Made by a program: the position numbers and the translations under genes. Below the pieces are notes generated by a model that ran no database searches, was not told where the DNA came from, and saw nothing but the letters and a program-made list of their open reading frames with translations. A stretch of DNA of 7,973 bases from an uncultured Campylobacter sp. (GTDB lineage Bacteria; Campylobacterota; Campylobacteria; Campylobacterales; Campylobacteraceae): positions 1 to 7,973 of the forward strand of contig NZ_CALINL010000061.1 of NCBI RefSeq assembly GCF_938045225.1. Direction: 5' to 3'. Positions 1-5,625 of the stretch are shown one piece after another. Every line of letters starts with the position of its first letter. Position 1 is the first letter of the stretch.

Positions 1-557
1 TAGCTAAGCATGATGATAAGTAAAATAAGAAGCGAAGGCATCATCCAGACGTTTACGCGCTCGATGCCGCTTTTTATGCCTTTTGAAACGATAAAAATAC
101 ATAGAAAAAATACGATCGTGAAGTAAAAAATTTGAGACGCGGCGTCGTTAGCGTAAAAACTGCCGAAAATTTTCTCGGAAGCCTCAACATCCTTTGGCAG
201 CTCGGTTATTACCATAACTGCGTATTTTAGTATCCATCCGATGATGACCGTGTAAAAAGAGGCGATGATGATCGCGCCTATCATAGTAAAACCTGCAAAT
301 TTCCACGCTTCTTTGCGCTTTGGGGCAAGTTTTTTAAAGGCATTTACAGGGTCGGATTCGGAAAGCTTACCGATAGCTATCTCGCCGAAAAATATCGCAA
401 GCCCGATAAAAAACGTCATAAAAAGATACAAAAGCACGAAGGCCGAACCGCCGTTTTGACCGACTAGATACGGGAATTTCCACGCATTTCCAAGACCCAC
501 CGCAGAGCCCGCGACGGCTAAGATAAAGCCGATTTTAGAAAATTTATCCTGCGCCAA
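1..557 (-). CDS. Neurotransmitter:sodium symporter (SNF/NSS) family transporter, N-terminal 185 residues
   Basis: This is the N-terminal part of a sodium-coupled amino-acid (or similar small-solute) importer of the inner membrane, LeuT fold. The first 185 codons are visible and the gene continues past base 1. Residues 14-40 carry the unwound TM1 signature (GSAVGLGN, then WKFPY, then NGGSAF), which in LeuT/Tyt1 binds Na+ and substrate. Hydrophobic segments follow at about 41-62 (TM2), 88-115 (TM3, with FY at 101-102 near the substrate tyrosine of LeuT), 142-158 (TM4) and 171-185 (TM5 start). The sequence KGIKSGIERVN at 159-169 matches the family's TM4-TM5 loop. The start chosen is TTG at 555-557: no ATG precedes the TM1 signature in frame, and TAAGG lies six bases upstream. 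The gene diverges from atpE. In C. jejuni two genes of this family sit beside atpE (from memory). The family is certain; the substrate cannot be told from sequence. Confidence 0.93.
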   Translation of the reverse strand, partial: MAQDKFSKIGFILAVAGSAVGLGNAWKFPYLVGQNGGSAFVLLYLFMTFFIGLAIFFGEIAIGKLSESDPVNAFKKLAPKRKEAWKFAGFTMIGAIIIASFYTVIIGWILKYAVMVITELPKDVEASEKIFGSFYANDAASQIFYFTIVFFLCIFIVSKGIKSGIERVNVWMMPSLLILLIIMLS

Positions 558-563
558 ATTTAA

Positions 564-568
564 CCTTA
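564..568 (-). promoter_or_regulatory. Ribosome binding site supporting the TTG start of the symporter
   Basis: TAAGG on the minus strand lies six bases before the TTG codon at 557. This is the spacing expected of a Shine-Dalgarno site and is the main reason for choosing the non-ATG start. Confidence 0.6.
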
Positions 569-758
569 GTATTTAAAATTTCAGAAGCGAGGCTAGCATA
601 AAAAAGCTTTTAAAATTCTAATTTTTAAATAAATTCGTGGAAAAACGAAACATCGCTGAAATTTTTTGTAAATTTGTAGCACTGTACGTGGATAAATTTG
701 ACGAACGGAAAATTTATGAAAATTTTTCTCGGTTTTAAGTAACTCAAAGCTAAATTTT

Positions 759-766
759 TATAAAAT
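759..766 (+). promoter_or_regulatory. Putative sigma-70 -10 region for atpE
   Basis: TATAAAAT after a T-run resembles the Campylobacter -10 element, which usually lacks a recognisable -35 and has T-rich upstream DNA. T-rich blocks do lie upstream (about 719-736 and 755-759). A start near 773 would give a leader of about 57 bases before the atpE ATG. The stretch 558-829 between the divergent genes holds no gene that I can support. Confidence 0.45.
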
Positions 767-829
767 GCGCTCTCAAAGCTTCAAAGTAGGGGTCTGATCC
801 GAAATGGCTTAAATTTACAAGGAGACTTT

Positions 830-1129
830 ATGAAAAAAGTTGTTTTCTTAATGATGGCTTTTGCCAGCTTCGCGTTTGCGGACGGCGGCGAAATGCTAAA
901 ATCTTACTCTGTTCTTGCAGCAGCAGTTGGCCTAGGCCTAGCGGCTCTTGGCGGCGCTATCGGTATGGGAAATACCGCATCTGCGACAATCTCAGGCACA
1001 GCTAGAAATCCAGGCGTGGGCAGCAAGCTAACTACGACGATGTTCGTTGCTCTTGCGATGATCGAAGCGCAAGTTATCTACGCACTAGTTATCGCACTAA
1101 TCGTTCTTTACGCAAACCCAATGTTATAA
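830..1129 (+). CDS. atpE: ATP synthase F0 subunit c
   Basis: Subunit c forms the rotor ring of F1F0 ATP synthase in the inner membrane and carries protons across it. The product has 99 residues. Residues 1-17 are a hydrophobic leader ending FAFA before DGGE, which looks like a signal peptide; the E. coli protein lacks one. Helix 1 is about 27-55, with glycine-rich GLGLAALGGAIGMGN. The polar loop ARNPG at 58-62 contacts F1. Helix 2 is about 68-95, and Glu79 in MIEAQ is the ion-carrying carboxylate. The residue after Glu79 is Ala, not Ser/Thr, and position 46, which aligns with the Na+-binding Gln of Ilyobacter, is Met, so H+ rather than Na+ is the likely ion. AAGGAG at 819-824 lies five bases before the ATG. 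The gene stands alone, away from the other atp genes, as is usual in Campylobacter. Confidence 0.97.
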   Translation: MKKVVFLMMAFASFAFADGGEMLKSYSVLAAAVGLGLAALGGAIGMGNTASATISGTARNPGVGSKLTTTMFVALAMIEAQVIYALVIALIVLYANPML

Positions 1130-1130
1130 T
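1122..1130 (+). promoter_or_regulatory. Extended -10 promoter (TGnTATAAT) inside the atpE stop region, probably for tRNA-Leu
   Basis: The last codons of atpE read ATG TTA TAA T, which contains TG-T-TATAAT, a perfect extended -10 element. Initiation would fall near 1136-1138, about 36 bases upstream of the mature tRNA. No good -35 is present, but T-rich DNA (1101-1110) lies at about that position, as in many Campylobacter promoters. The use of this promoter is inferred. Confidence 0.5.
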
Positions 1131-1133
1131 CTC

Positions 1134-1163
1134 GGGCGGGCTCATCCCGCTCTTTGTTCTTTT
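1134..1163 (+). terminator. Rho-independent terminator of atpE
   Basis: GCGGG (1136-1140) pairs with CCCGC (1146-1150) across the five-base loop CTCAT. The stem can be extended by two pairs (1134-1135 with 1151-1152, one of them G-U). A T-rich tail, TTTGTTCTTTT, follows. It begins only five bases after the atpE stop codon and ends ten bases before the tRNA. Confidence 0.65.
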
Positions 1164-1172
1164 AATCCATGT

Positions 1173-1256
1173 GCGACCTTGGTGGAACGGTAGACACGCT
1201 ACTTTGAGGTGGTAGTGCCGAAGGGTGTGCGAGTTCAAATCTCGCAGGTCGCACCA
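1173..1256 (+). tRNA. tRNA-Leu (anticodon GAG)
   Basis: The gene spans 84 bases including an encoded CCA. The acceptor stem is GCGACCT (1173-1179) paired with AGGTCGC (1246-1252), followed by A73 and CCA. The D arm closes with GTG/CAC. The anticodon stem is CTACT (1199-1203) with GGTAG (1211-1215), and the loop TTGAGGT holds anticodon GAG at 1206-1208, reading CUC/CUU leucine codons. A long variable arm (1216-1228) marks a class II tRNA, as expected for leucine. The T arm is GCGAG-TTCAAAT-CTCGC. All stems pair well, so the gene looks functional. Confidence 0.96.
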
Positions 1257-1383
1257 TAATACTTATTGCTTTCAACAAAAAAATTTTTTAAGCTATCTTG
1301 TCAAATTCCAAAGACAAACAAAAAAACTAGTTTTCAGGTATTCATATGTCATTTAATGTTTGTACACTCTACTTAAATACATT

Positions 1384-1503
1384 TTAATACTTATCTATAC
1401 TTAAACCTTTACGTTTTCCCTTCTGATGACCGCCTACACTGATGACAAATATCACAACACAGCAAAAGATAAAATCAAGCATGACTGACAAAAATACTTT
1501 CAT
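1384..1503 (-). CDS. Possible 39-residue single-pass membrane microprotein
   Basis: I do not recognise this frame. It encodes 39 residues starting MKVFLSVML. Residues 3-23 form a continuous hydrophobic segment (LSVMLDFIFCCVVIFVIS) with one Asp and a Cys pair, and the tail contains the basic run HQKGKRKG. This fits a single membrane helix with a cytoplasmic basic tail, or the leftover N-terminus of a longer membrane protein. The start lies ten bases beyond the stop codon of the transposase remnant on the same strand, just outside the IS inverted repeat. No convincing Shine-Dalgarno sequence precedes it (the upstream DNA is AAAATAAAATT). It could be a real small gene, a truncated gene, or a chance frame in AT-rich DNA. 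Confidence 0.3.
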   Translation of the reverse strand: MKVFLSVMLDFIFCCVVIFVISVGGHQKGKRKGLSIDKY

Positions 1504-1517
1504 AATTTTATTTTACC

Positions 1518-1530
1518 CAACGGAACTTAA
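1518..1530 (+). repeat. Terminal inverted repeat, left end of the IS remnant
   Basis: CAACGGAACTTAA is the exact reverse complement of 2393-2405. It lies inside the C-terminal coding end of the transposase; the stop codon (1513-1515) is just outside it, so the true IS end may reach a few bases further left. Confidence 0.8.
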
Positions 1531-1689
1531 GCGGATTTTTAGATGCGACTTCGTCTTGCCGCTTATAAGACCTCTTACCAATTTCAATAGTTTATAATAT
1601 AAGTTTTCCTGTGTAGTTTCAGTATTATATCTAAATTCACACTCTTTAAGATGAAGTAAGAAATTCTCTTTTCTTTTAGCTTCCCTTTG

Positions 1690-1710
1690 GTCGCTACCGT
1701 CGCTACGCTT
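1690..1710 (+). repeat. Short GC-rich patch in the transposase remnant, with internal repeat
   Basis: The patch contains two copies of GTCGCTAC nine bases apart. It interrupts the region between the recovered motifs KFKGI and KEKFLLHLK of the transposase and is clearly more GC-rich than its surroundings. Confidence 0.4.
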
Positions 1711-1753
1711 GAGAAGATCCCTTTAAATTTAAATAATCTATGTTTAGCATATC

Positions 1754-1788
1754 ACCGCCTGCTCGCAGTAGCAACGCAAGCCGTAGCC
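1754..1788 (+). repeat. Short GC-rich patch in the transposase remnant, after the GIENFW motif
   Basis: About 35 bases rich in CGCAGTAGCAACGCAAG-like words lie between the GIENFW and KFKG coding segments, where related transposases have only a short stretch (about 8-10 residues). It looks inserted or expanded. Confidence 0.4.
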
Positions 1789-2392
1789 AAAAGTTTTCAA
1801 TACCGTTTATGTGGTTTTTTACCGTTAGCGAATTCATTTTTAGAGTGCTTCACTCTGTAGTGAGCTTTGGCTCCATAATCAACCAAGCCATCATAGGCTT
1901 TCCAGCAATCAAAGTATATAGTATACGCTATATTGCAATAATAGGTCTTAGCTCACTAACAGAGCAGTTTTTTAACTATCTGGGTATAGACCTTGCCGTC
2001 TCTTTTAAGCATACCGAATACCGGTTGCTTTCCGCCAGCTCCTCTACGCTTCTTGCCTCTTACTCTCCTAGCTCCGCTCTGTTTGCAGTTACGAGCTAAG
2101 CGAAGTAAAAAGTAGCTTTCGTCTATTTATATTTCACTTGAAAACTTACCTATTTTTTCACGCTCATTGGCTATTAAAGCTATTATATTCTTGGTTATTT
2201 TCTCAAAGAGAGCGCAAGCGCAAGGTTGATTGCTTTTTCTGAGATATCAGTAAATTCTGCTATTTTTACGGCTTCTATATCGGCTGAGAAATACCATAGA
2301 ATTTCTCTAAATTTCTTTTCCGAAATTCGGGAACGGACTATATATTTATTTTTCATCGAACTCATCGTAACTTAATGCTCCTTGTATTTGTA

Positions 2393-2405
2393 TTAAGTTC
2401 CGTTG
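2393..2405 (+). repeat. Terminal inverted repeat, right end of the IS remnant
   Basis: TTAAGTTCCGTTG is the exact reverse complement of the left repeat. It lies about 28 bases upstream of the transposase start codon on the minus strand, the usual place for the promoter-side end of such an element. Confidence 0.8.
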
Positions 2406-2462
2406 AGCCTAAATAAAAATCACAAATTTAATCGGCAAGCGCCTGAAGTCGGTCACAAAATC

Positions 2463-2498
2463 AAAAAAAACAGCCGACCCATTATAAAAGGTCGGCTG
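2463..2498 (-). terminator. Strong Rho-independent terminator of the lptD-pnp-usp operon
   Basis: CAGCCGACC (2471-2479) pairs perfectly with GGTCGGCTG (2490-2498) across a ten-base loop. On the minus strand the stem is followed directly by eight T residues (A run 2463-2470 on the + strand). It lies 57 bases beyond the usp stop codon, so it should end transcripts arriving from the right. The absence of a comparable T-run on the other side argues that it mainly works leftward. Confidence 0.9.
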
Positions 2499-2510
2499 CT
2501 TAAATTTGGG

Positions 2511-2552
2511 TTGAAGCCAAACTTCAAATTCAAAAATTCGGCTCCGAATTTT
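2511..2552 (-). other. Two further hairpins in the 3' untranslated region of usp
   Basis: AAAATTCGG (2533-2541) and CCGAATTTT (2544-2552) form a near-perfect palindrome starting three bases after the usp stop codon. TTGAAG (2511-2516) pairs with CTTCAA (2522-2527) around CCAAA. With the main terminator this makes three consecutive stem-loops. They may protect the 3' end from exonucleases or assist termination; the function is inferred. Confidence 0.5.
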
Positions 2553-2555
2553 GTC

Positions 2556-3410
2556 TTACATAAAGACCGGTATCGTCGTATTTTTAAGGAAATATCTTGA
2601 AGTACCACTCAAAAATATCTCCAAAAAGCCGTTTTCGCCGTATCTGCCCGCCACGATCAGATCAAATCCGCCCTCTTTAGCGCTTCGCAGCAATGCCTCG
2701 CCCGGTACCGAAGTCGTGCTAACGACCTCGTAAGTCGCCTGTATGTCGTGCAGTTTTAGGTACTCTTCTAGCTTTTTTAGATTTTCCTCTGCGCTACCGT
2801 CGCCAGAGTGCGGCATGCAAGTGATACAATGCACTTTTTTAGCTTTTTTTAGCAGCTCGATCGAGCTGCTCACGGCGCGAGAGTTTTGCGTCGAGCCGTT
2901 CCAGCTAACTAGGATATTGTCGGCCTTAAAGCTCGTTATGCGCCTTGGTATCGTGATAGCCGTTTTGCCGCTTTTTAGCACCGCTGCTTCAAAAGTGCCG
3001 GTGATCTTACCGTCAAGCGGTACTGCGGCAACTACCATATCGCAAAATTTAGACTCCTGTTCGACCACTACGCTTCGCTTGCCGCTTTTTGTGGTAAATT
3101 TAGCCGTCGTCTTGCCTTCGATCGGCTCGTCGCTAACCTGAACATCAAGCTCTTCGCAAAGTTTATGAAAAATAGTCTCATTGCGTTCGTGTTCGACGCC
3201 AAGCTCAGCTTTCGCCGCCTTTAAAAACTCATCGTAAAGAACTCCGCCCCTAAGCGTCATTTTCATATTATAAACAACGCCTGGATCTAGCTGGCAAGCC
3301 AAAATCTCGATGTGGCTATTAAAATGCTTAGCGACCAGCAAAGCCCCTCTGATACGCTCTTTTACGTCGTCGCCCGCGCCGATTGGGAAAAATATTTTTT
3401 TATACTGCAT
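2556..3410 (-). CDS. Tandem-domain universal stress protein (UspA superfamily)
   Basis: The 284-residue cytoplasmic protein contains two Usp (Rossmann-like) domains. The N-terminal domain spans about 1-157: it starts KKIFFPIGAGDD and ends with a strand typical of the family (AITIPR, 151-156). The C-terminal domain spans about 163-284: NILVSWNGST at 165-174, LIVAGRYGENG at 251-261, and SGTSRYFLKN plus the final strand IPVFM. The nucleotide loop G-x-x-G (255-258) followed by G-T (269-270) resembles the ATP-binding G-2X-G-9X-G(S/T) motif but has ten residues, not nine, between the second and third glycines. The N-terminal domain lacks the loop. The target process is unknown. The gene lies 16 bases after pnp with AGGAG five bases before the ATG, so it is co-transcribed with pnp. 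Confidence 0.88.
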   Translation of the reverse strand: MQYKKIFFPIGAGDDVKERIRGALLVAKHFNSHIEILACQLDPGVVYNMKMTLRGGVLYDEFLKAAKAELGVEHERNETIFHKLCEELDVQVSDEPIEGKTTAKFTTKSGKRSVVVEQESKFCDMVVAAVPLDGKITGTFEAAVLKSGKTAITIPRRITSFKADNILVSWNGSTQNSRAVSSSIELLKKAKKVHCITCMPHSGDGSAEENLKKLEEYLKLHDIQATYEVVSTTSVPGEALLRSAKEGGFDLIVAGRYGENGFLEIFLSGTSRYFLKNTTIPVFM

Positions 3411-3426
3411 CGGTTCTCCTTTAAAT

Positions 3427-5625
3427 TTATTGCGCTAGAGAAAGGGAAATTTTGTGCCCTTTTTGCTCGCTGATTTTTACTTTGACCTTATCGCCGGCTT
3501 TTAGAGGCGTTTTGATTTTTGAGATATGCAAAAGTCCGTCCACGCCGCCAGGAAGCCCGATAAAGGCGCCAAATTCTACCACGCTTTTTACCTCGCCCTC
3601 AAATTCGTCTCCGATATTAAACTCAGGCGTCTTTTGTGGCTTGCCGTCTCTGCCGCCTCTTCTACCGCCAAAGCCCTTGCCGCCGTCTTTTGAGACGATT
3701 TGTATTATGTAGTCTTTAGCCGCATCTACGCTTGATTTTTGCGCGCCGGCGATCTTTACCTCGCCTTTTTCGCGGTCTAGGTCGATGGCGACGTCAAATT
3801 TTTCGATGATCTCTTTTATCGTTTTGCCGGCTTGCCCGATGATGTCCACGATCTTGCCCGGATCGACGCTAAAAAGCTCTAGTTTAGGCAATATATCTTC
3901 GTTTACCGAGATATTTTCATTTGCTTTTTCCATCAAATTTAATATATGCAGCCTGCCCTCGCGTGCCTGCAAAAGCGCCTCTTTTAGCACGTCAAGGCTG
4001 ATGCCGCCCAGTTTTATATCCATCTGAAGCGCGGTTATGCCGTCTTTGCTACCAGCGACTTTAAAGTCCATGTCGCCGTCGTGATCCTCTAGCCCCATGA
4101 TGTCGGTTAGTACGGCGTGCTTATCGCCCTCAAAAATTAACCCCATCGCAACGCCAGCTACTAGTTTTGGCGTATCGACGCCGGCAGCTCTCAGCGCTAA
4201 AGAGCCGCCGCAAACGCTGGCCATCGAGCTTGAGCCGTTACTTTCTAAAATTTCAGAAACAAGTCTAATGGTATAAGGCGAATTTATGTCGATGCTTGGC
4301 GCAAGCGCGCGTTTAGCGAGGTTGCCGTGACCCAGCTCGCGTCTACCCGGAGCCTTTAGCGGACTAGCCTCGCCGACGCTAAAGCCCGGAAAGTTGTAGT
4401 TAAACATAAATTTATCCGTCACGGCGCCTTTTTCCGTTAGCATATCATACATCTGCGCATCGCCGTCGGTTCCTAGAGTCGCCACCACGAGAGCTTGCGT
4501 CTGGCCGCGAGTAAAGAGGCAGCTGCCGTGAGCGTTTGGTAGGATATTCGTCTCGATGCTGATCGGGCGGACCTCTTTAAGCGCCCTGCCGTCGGCTCGA
4601 ACGCCCTCGTTTATGATCTGCTCGCGGACGATTTTTTTCTTAAATTTAGCTAGGACGTTAGAGACGACCTCCTCCTCCCAGCCCTCTTTTTGAGCTACTT
4701 CGTCGGTCAAAATTTGCTTAGCGATCTTGGTTAGTTCGCTAGCACGCTCGCTTTTAGCCATCTGATTTATCGCGGCTTTTACATCATTTTTGTAAAATTC
4801 GTTTAGATAGACGGCGACACTCTCGTTTTCGATCTCCGGCTTTAGCTCTAGCTGCGCGTCTTCTTTTTTATGCTGACTAAATGCTTCTTCATAAGCATTT
4901 GAGGCGCGAAGTATAGCTTTGCCAGCTTCTGCGATCGCCTCTACGATGAGATCTTCGCTAAATTCATTCATATCCTGCATCGCTATCACGCCGCCGCCCA
5001 AATTTGGATCCATCATAGGATCTAGCGCGATAGGCATTATATCGTCTTTTTCAGTAGCGATACTTCTCATCTCGATCATCAAAAGTTCGTCTTTAACGCC
5101 TGCCACGTAAAGATCGAGCGCTGAAGTTTTTAGCTCGGAGTTGCTAGGGTTGATTACGAATTTATTATCTATATATCCCACGCGTACGCCGCAAACGGGC
5201 GCATTTACCGGGATATCGCTAAGATAAAGCGCGACCGAAGCAGCGTTTAGACCAACGACTTGCAGATCAACCTCCGGATCGCAAGATAGCACCATAACGA
5301 CGATTTGCGTCGGATACGCGTAGCCTTTTGGAAAGAGCGGACGAAGCGAACGGTCGATGATGCGCGAAGTTAGCGTCTCAAAATCCCCCGGCTTGGTTTC
5401 TCTTTTTACGTAGCCGCCCGGAATCCTACCCGCTGCGTATGTTTTTTCGATGTATTGCACCGTTAGCGGTAAAAAATCCTCACTAACTTGCGTGTCCTCG
5501 CGAGCGACGGTGGCTAAAACGACGGTATTTTTGACACGTAAGAGCACCGCGCCGCTAGCTTGTTTCGCGACCTTGTTTATATCGTAAATTTCGACTTGAT
5601 TATTGACTTCTATTGAATACTGCAT
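3427..5625 (-). CDS. pnp: Polyribonucleotide nucleotidyltransferase (PNPase)
   Basis: PNPase is a phosphate-dependent 3'-5' exoribonuclease that shortens RNA and releases nucleoside diphosphates; it works as a cytoplasmic trimer. The 732-residue protein shows the complete domain order: RNase PH core 1 (1-235), helical linker (about 243-337), RNase PH core 2 (342-560), KH domain (about 578-640, GQAG loop at 597-600) and S1 domain (670-732). Catalytic residues match E. coli with a constant offset of 28: Asp514, Asp520 and Lys522 in GLEDHDGDMDFK, and phosphate-binding Ser466-Ser467 in NGSSSMAS. A Gly/Arg-rich linker (647-662) joins KH and S1. The stretch around 188-222 is about 13 residues longer than in E. 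coli. The gene's first 16 bases overlap the end of the phosphoribosyltransferase gene. No RNase E-binding tail or other extension follows S1. Confidence 0.99.
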   Translation of the reverse strand: MQYSIEVNNQVEIYDINKVAKQASGAVLLRVKNTVVLATVAREDTQVSEDFLPLTVQYIEKTYAAGRIPGGYVKRETKPGDFETLTSRIIDRSLRPLFPKGYAYPTQIVVMVLSCDPEVDLQVVGLNAASVALYLSDIPVNAPVCGVRVGYIDNKFVINPSNSELKTSALDLYVAGVKDELLMIEMRSIATEKDDIMPIALDPMMDPNLGGGVIAMQDMNEFSEDLIVEAIAEAGKAILRASNAYEEAFSQHKKEDAQLELKPEIENESVAVYLNEFYKNDVKAAINQMAKSERASELTKIAKQILTDEVAQKEGWEEEVVSNVLAKFKKKIVREQIINEGVRADGRALKEVRPISIETNILPNAHGSCLFTRGQTQALVVATLGTDGDAQMYDMLTEKGAVTDKFMFNYNFPGFSVGEASPLKAPGRRELGHGNLAKRALAPSIDINSPYTIRLVSEILESNGSSSMASVCGGSLALRAAGVDTPKLVAGVAMGLIFEGDKHAVLTDIMGLEDHDGDMDFKVAGSKDGITALQMDIKLGGISLDVLKEALLQAREGRLHILNLMEKANENISVNEDILPKLELFSVDPGKIVDIIGQAGKTIKEIIEKFDVAIDLDREKGEVKIAGAQKSSVDAAKDYIIQIVSKDGGKGFGGRRGGRDGKPQKTPEFNIGDEFEGEVKSVVEFGAFIGLPGGVDGLLHISKIKTPLKAGDKVKVKISEQKGHKISLSLAQ

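Larger units (their letters stand above)
1513..2365 (-). pseudogene. IS1595-family (IS1016-like) transposase, degenerate
   Basis: Reading the minus strand across several frames recovers most of an IS1016-type DDE transposase. The N-terminus is SSMKNKYIVRSRIS from ATG 2365. The first catalytic Asp is in IDESYF (Asp codon 2121-2123), followed by GARRVRGKKRRGAGGK and PVFGMLKRDGKVYTQIV. The second Asp is in FDCWKAYDGL (1908-1910), followed by YRVKHSKNEFANGK. The third acidic residue is in HINGIENFW (Glu codon 1796-1798), and the C-terminus contains FLLHLKECEFRYN. The gene is dead. There is a frame break near 2200, a stop replacing the expected Glu just before IDESYF, extra A bases in two A-runs (T runs at 1968-1973 and 1815-1820 on the + strand), loss of residues before FDCW, and several short insertions. 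AAGGAG precedes the start by about 12 bases. Family assignment rests on recalled family motifs. Confidence 0.85.
1518..2405 (-). mobile_element. Remnant of an IS1595-family insertion sequence, about 890 bp
   Basis: The transposase remnant is bounded by perfect 13-bp inverted repeats at 1518-1530 and 2393-2405. The family usually makes an 8-bp target duplication. None is visible in the flanking bases (ATTTTACC on the left, AGCCTAAA on the right), which fits an old insertion or a rearranged flank. The element occupies most of the gap between tRNA-Leu and the end of the lptD-pnp-usp operon. It is probably immobile on its own because its only gene is broken. Confidence 0.8.

Noticed and set aside
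804..812. Two-codon upstream frame (ATG GCT TAA) in the atpE leader
   Set aside because: It has no ribosome binding site of its own and is likely chance; nothing suggests attenuation.
1279..1292. A7T6 run after tRNA-Leu as a terminator
   Set aside because: The stem would contain only A-T pairs and no GC core, so it is too weak to call.
1815..1973. Programmed frameshifting to produce the transposase
   Set aside because: A6 runs can be slippery, but the gene also has a nonsense codon before IDESYF, missing residues and insert-like patches, so it would not yield a working protein.
1740..2099. A 119-codon open frame on the + strand inside the IS remnant
   Set aside because: The minus strand of the same DNA encodes recognisable transposase motifs (IDESYF, FDCWKAYDGL, GIENFW), so the + frame is an antisense shadow. 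Its protein resembles nothing I know.
2403..2600. A + strand frame of 65 codons spanning the terminator and the end of usp
   Set aside because: It runs through the perfect terminator stem and into usp antisense, and its basic, lysine-rich product reflects AT-rich DNA.
3452..5110. Several + strand open frames of 60-90 codons opposite pnp
   Set aside because: They are antisense to a highly conserved gene whose codons explain the lack of stops, and they have no ribosome binding sites of note.
3401..5625. Identical opening words (ATGCAGTAT, protein MQY) of pnp and usp
   Set aside because: The similarity does not extend beyond three codons, and the proteins are unrelated.
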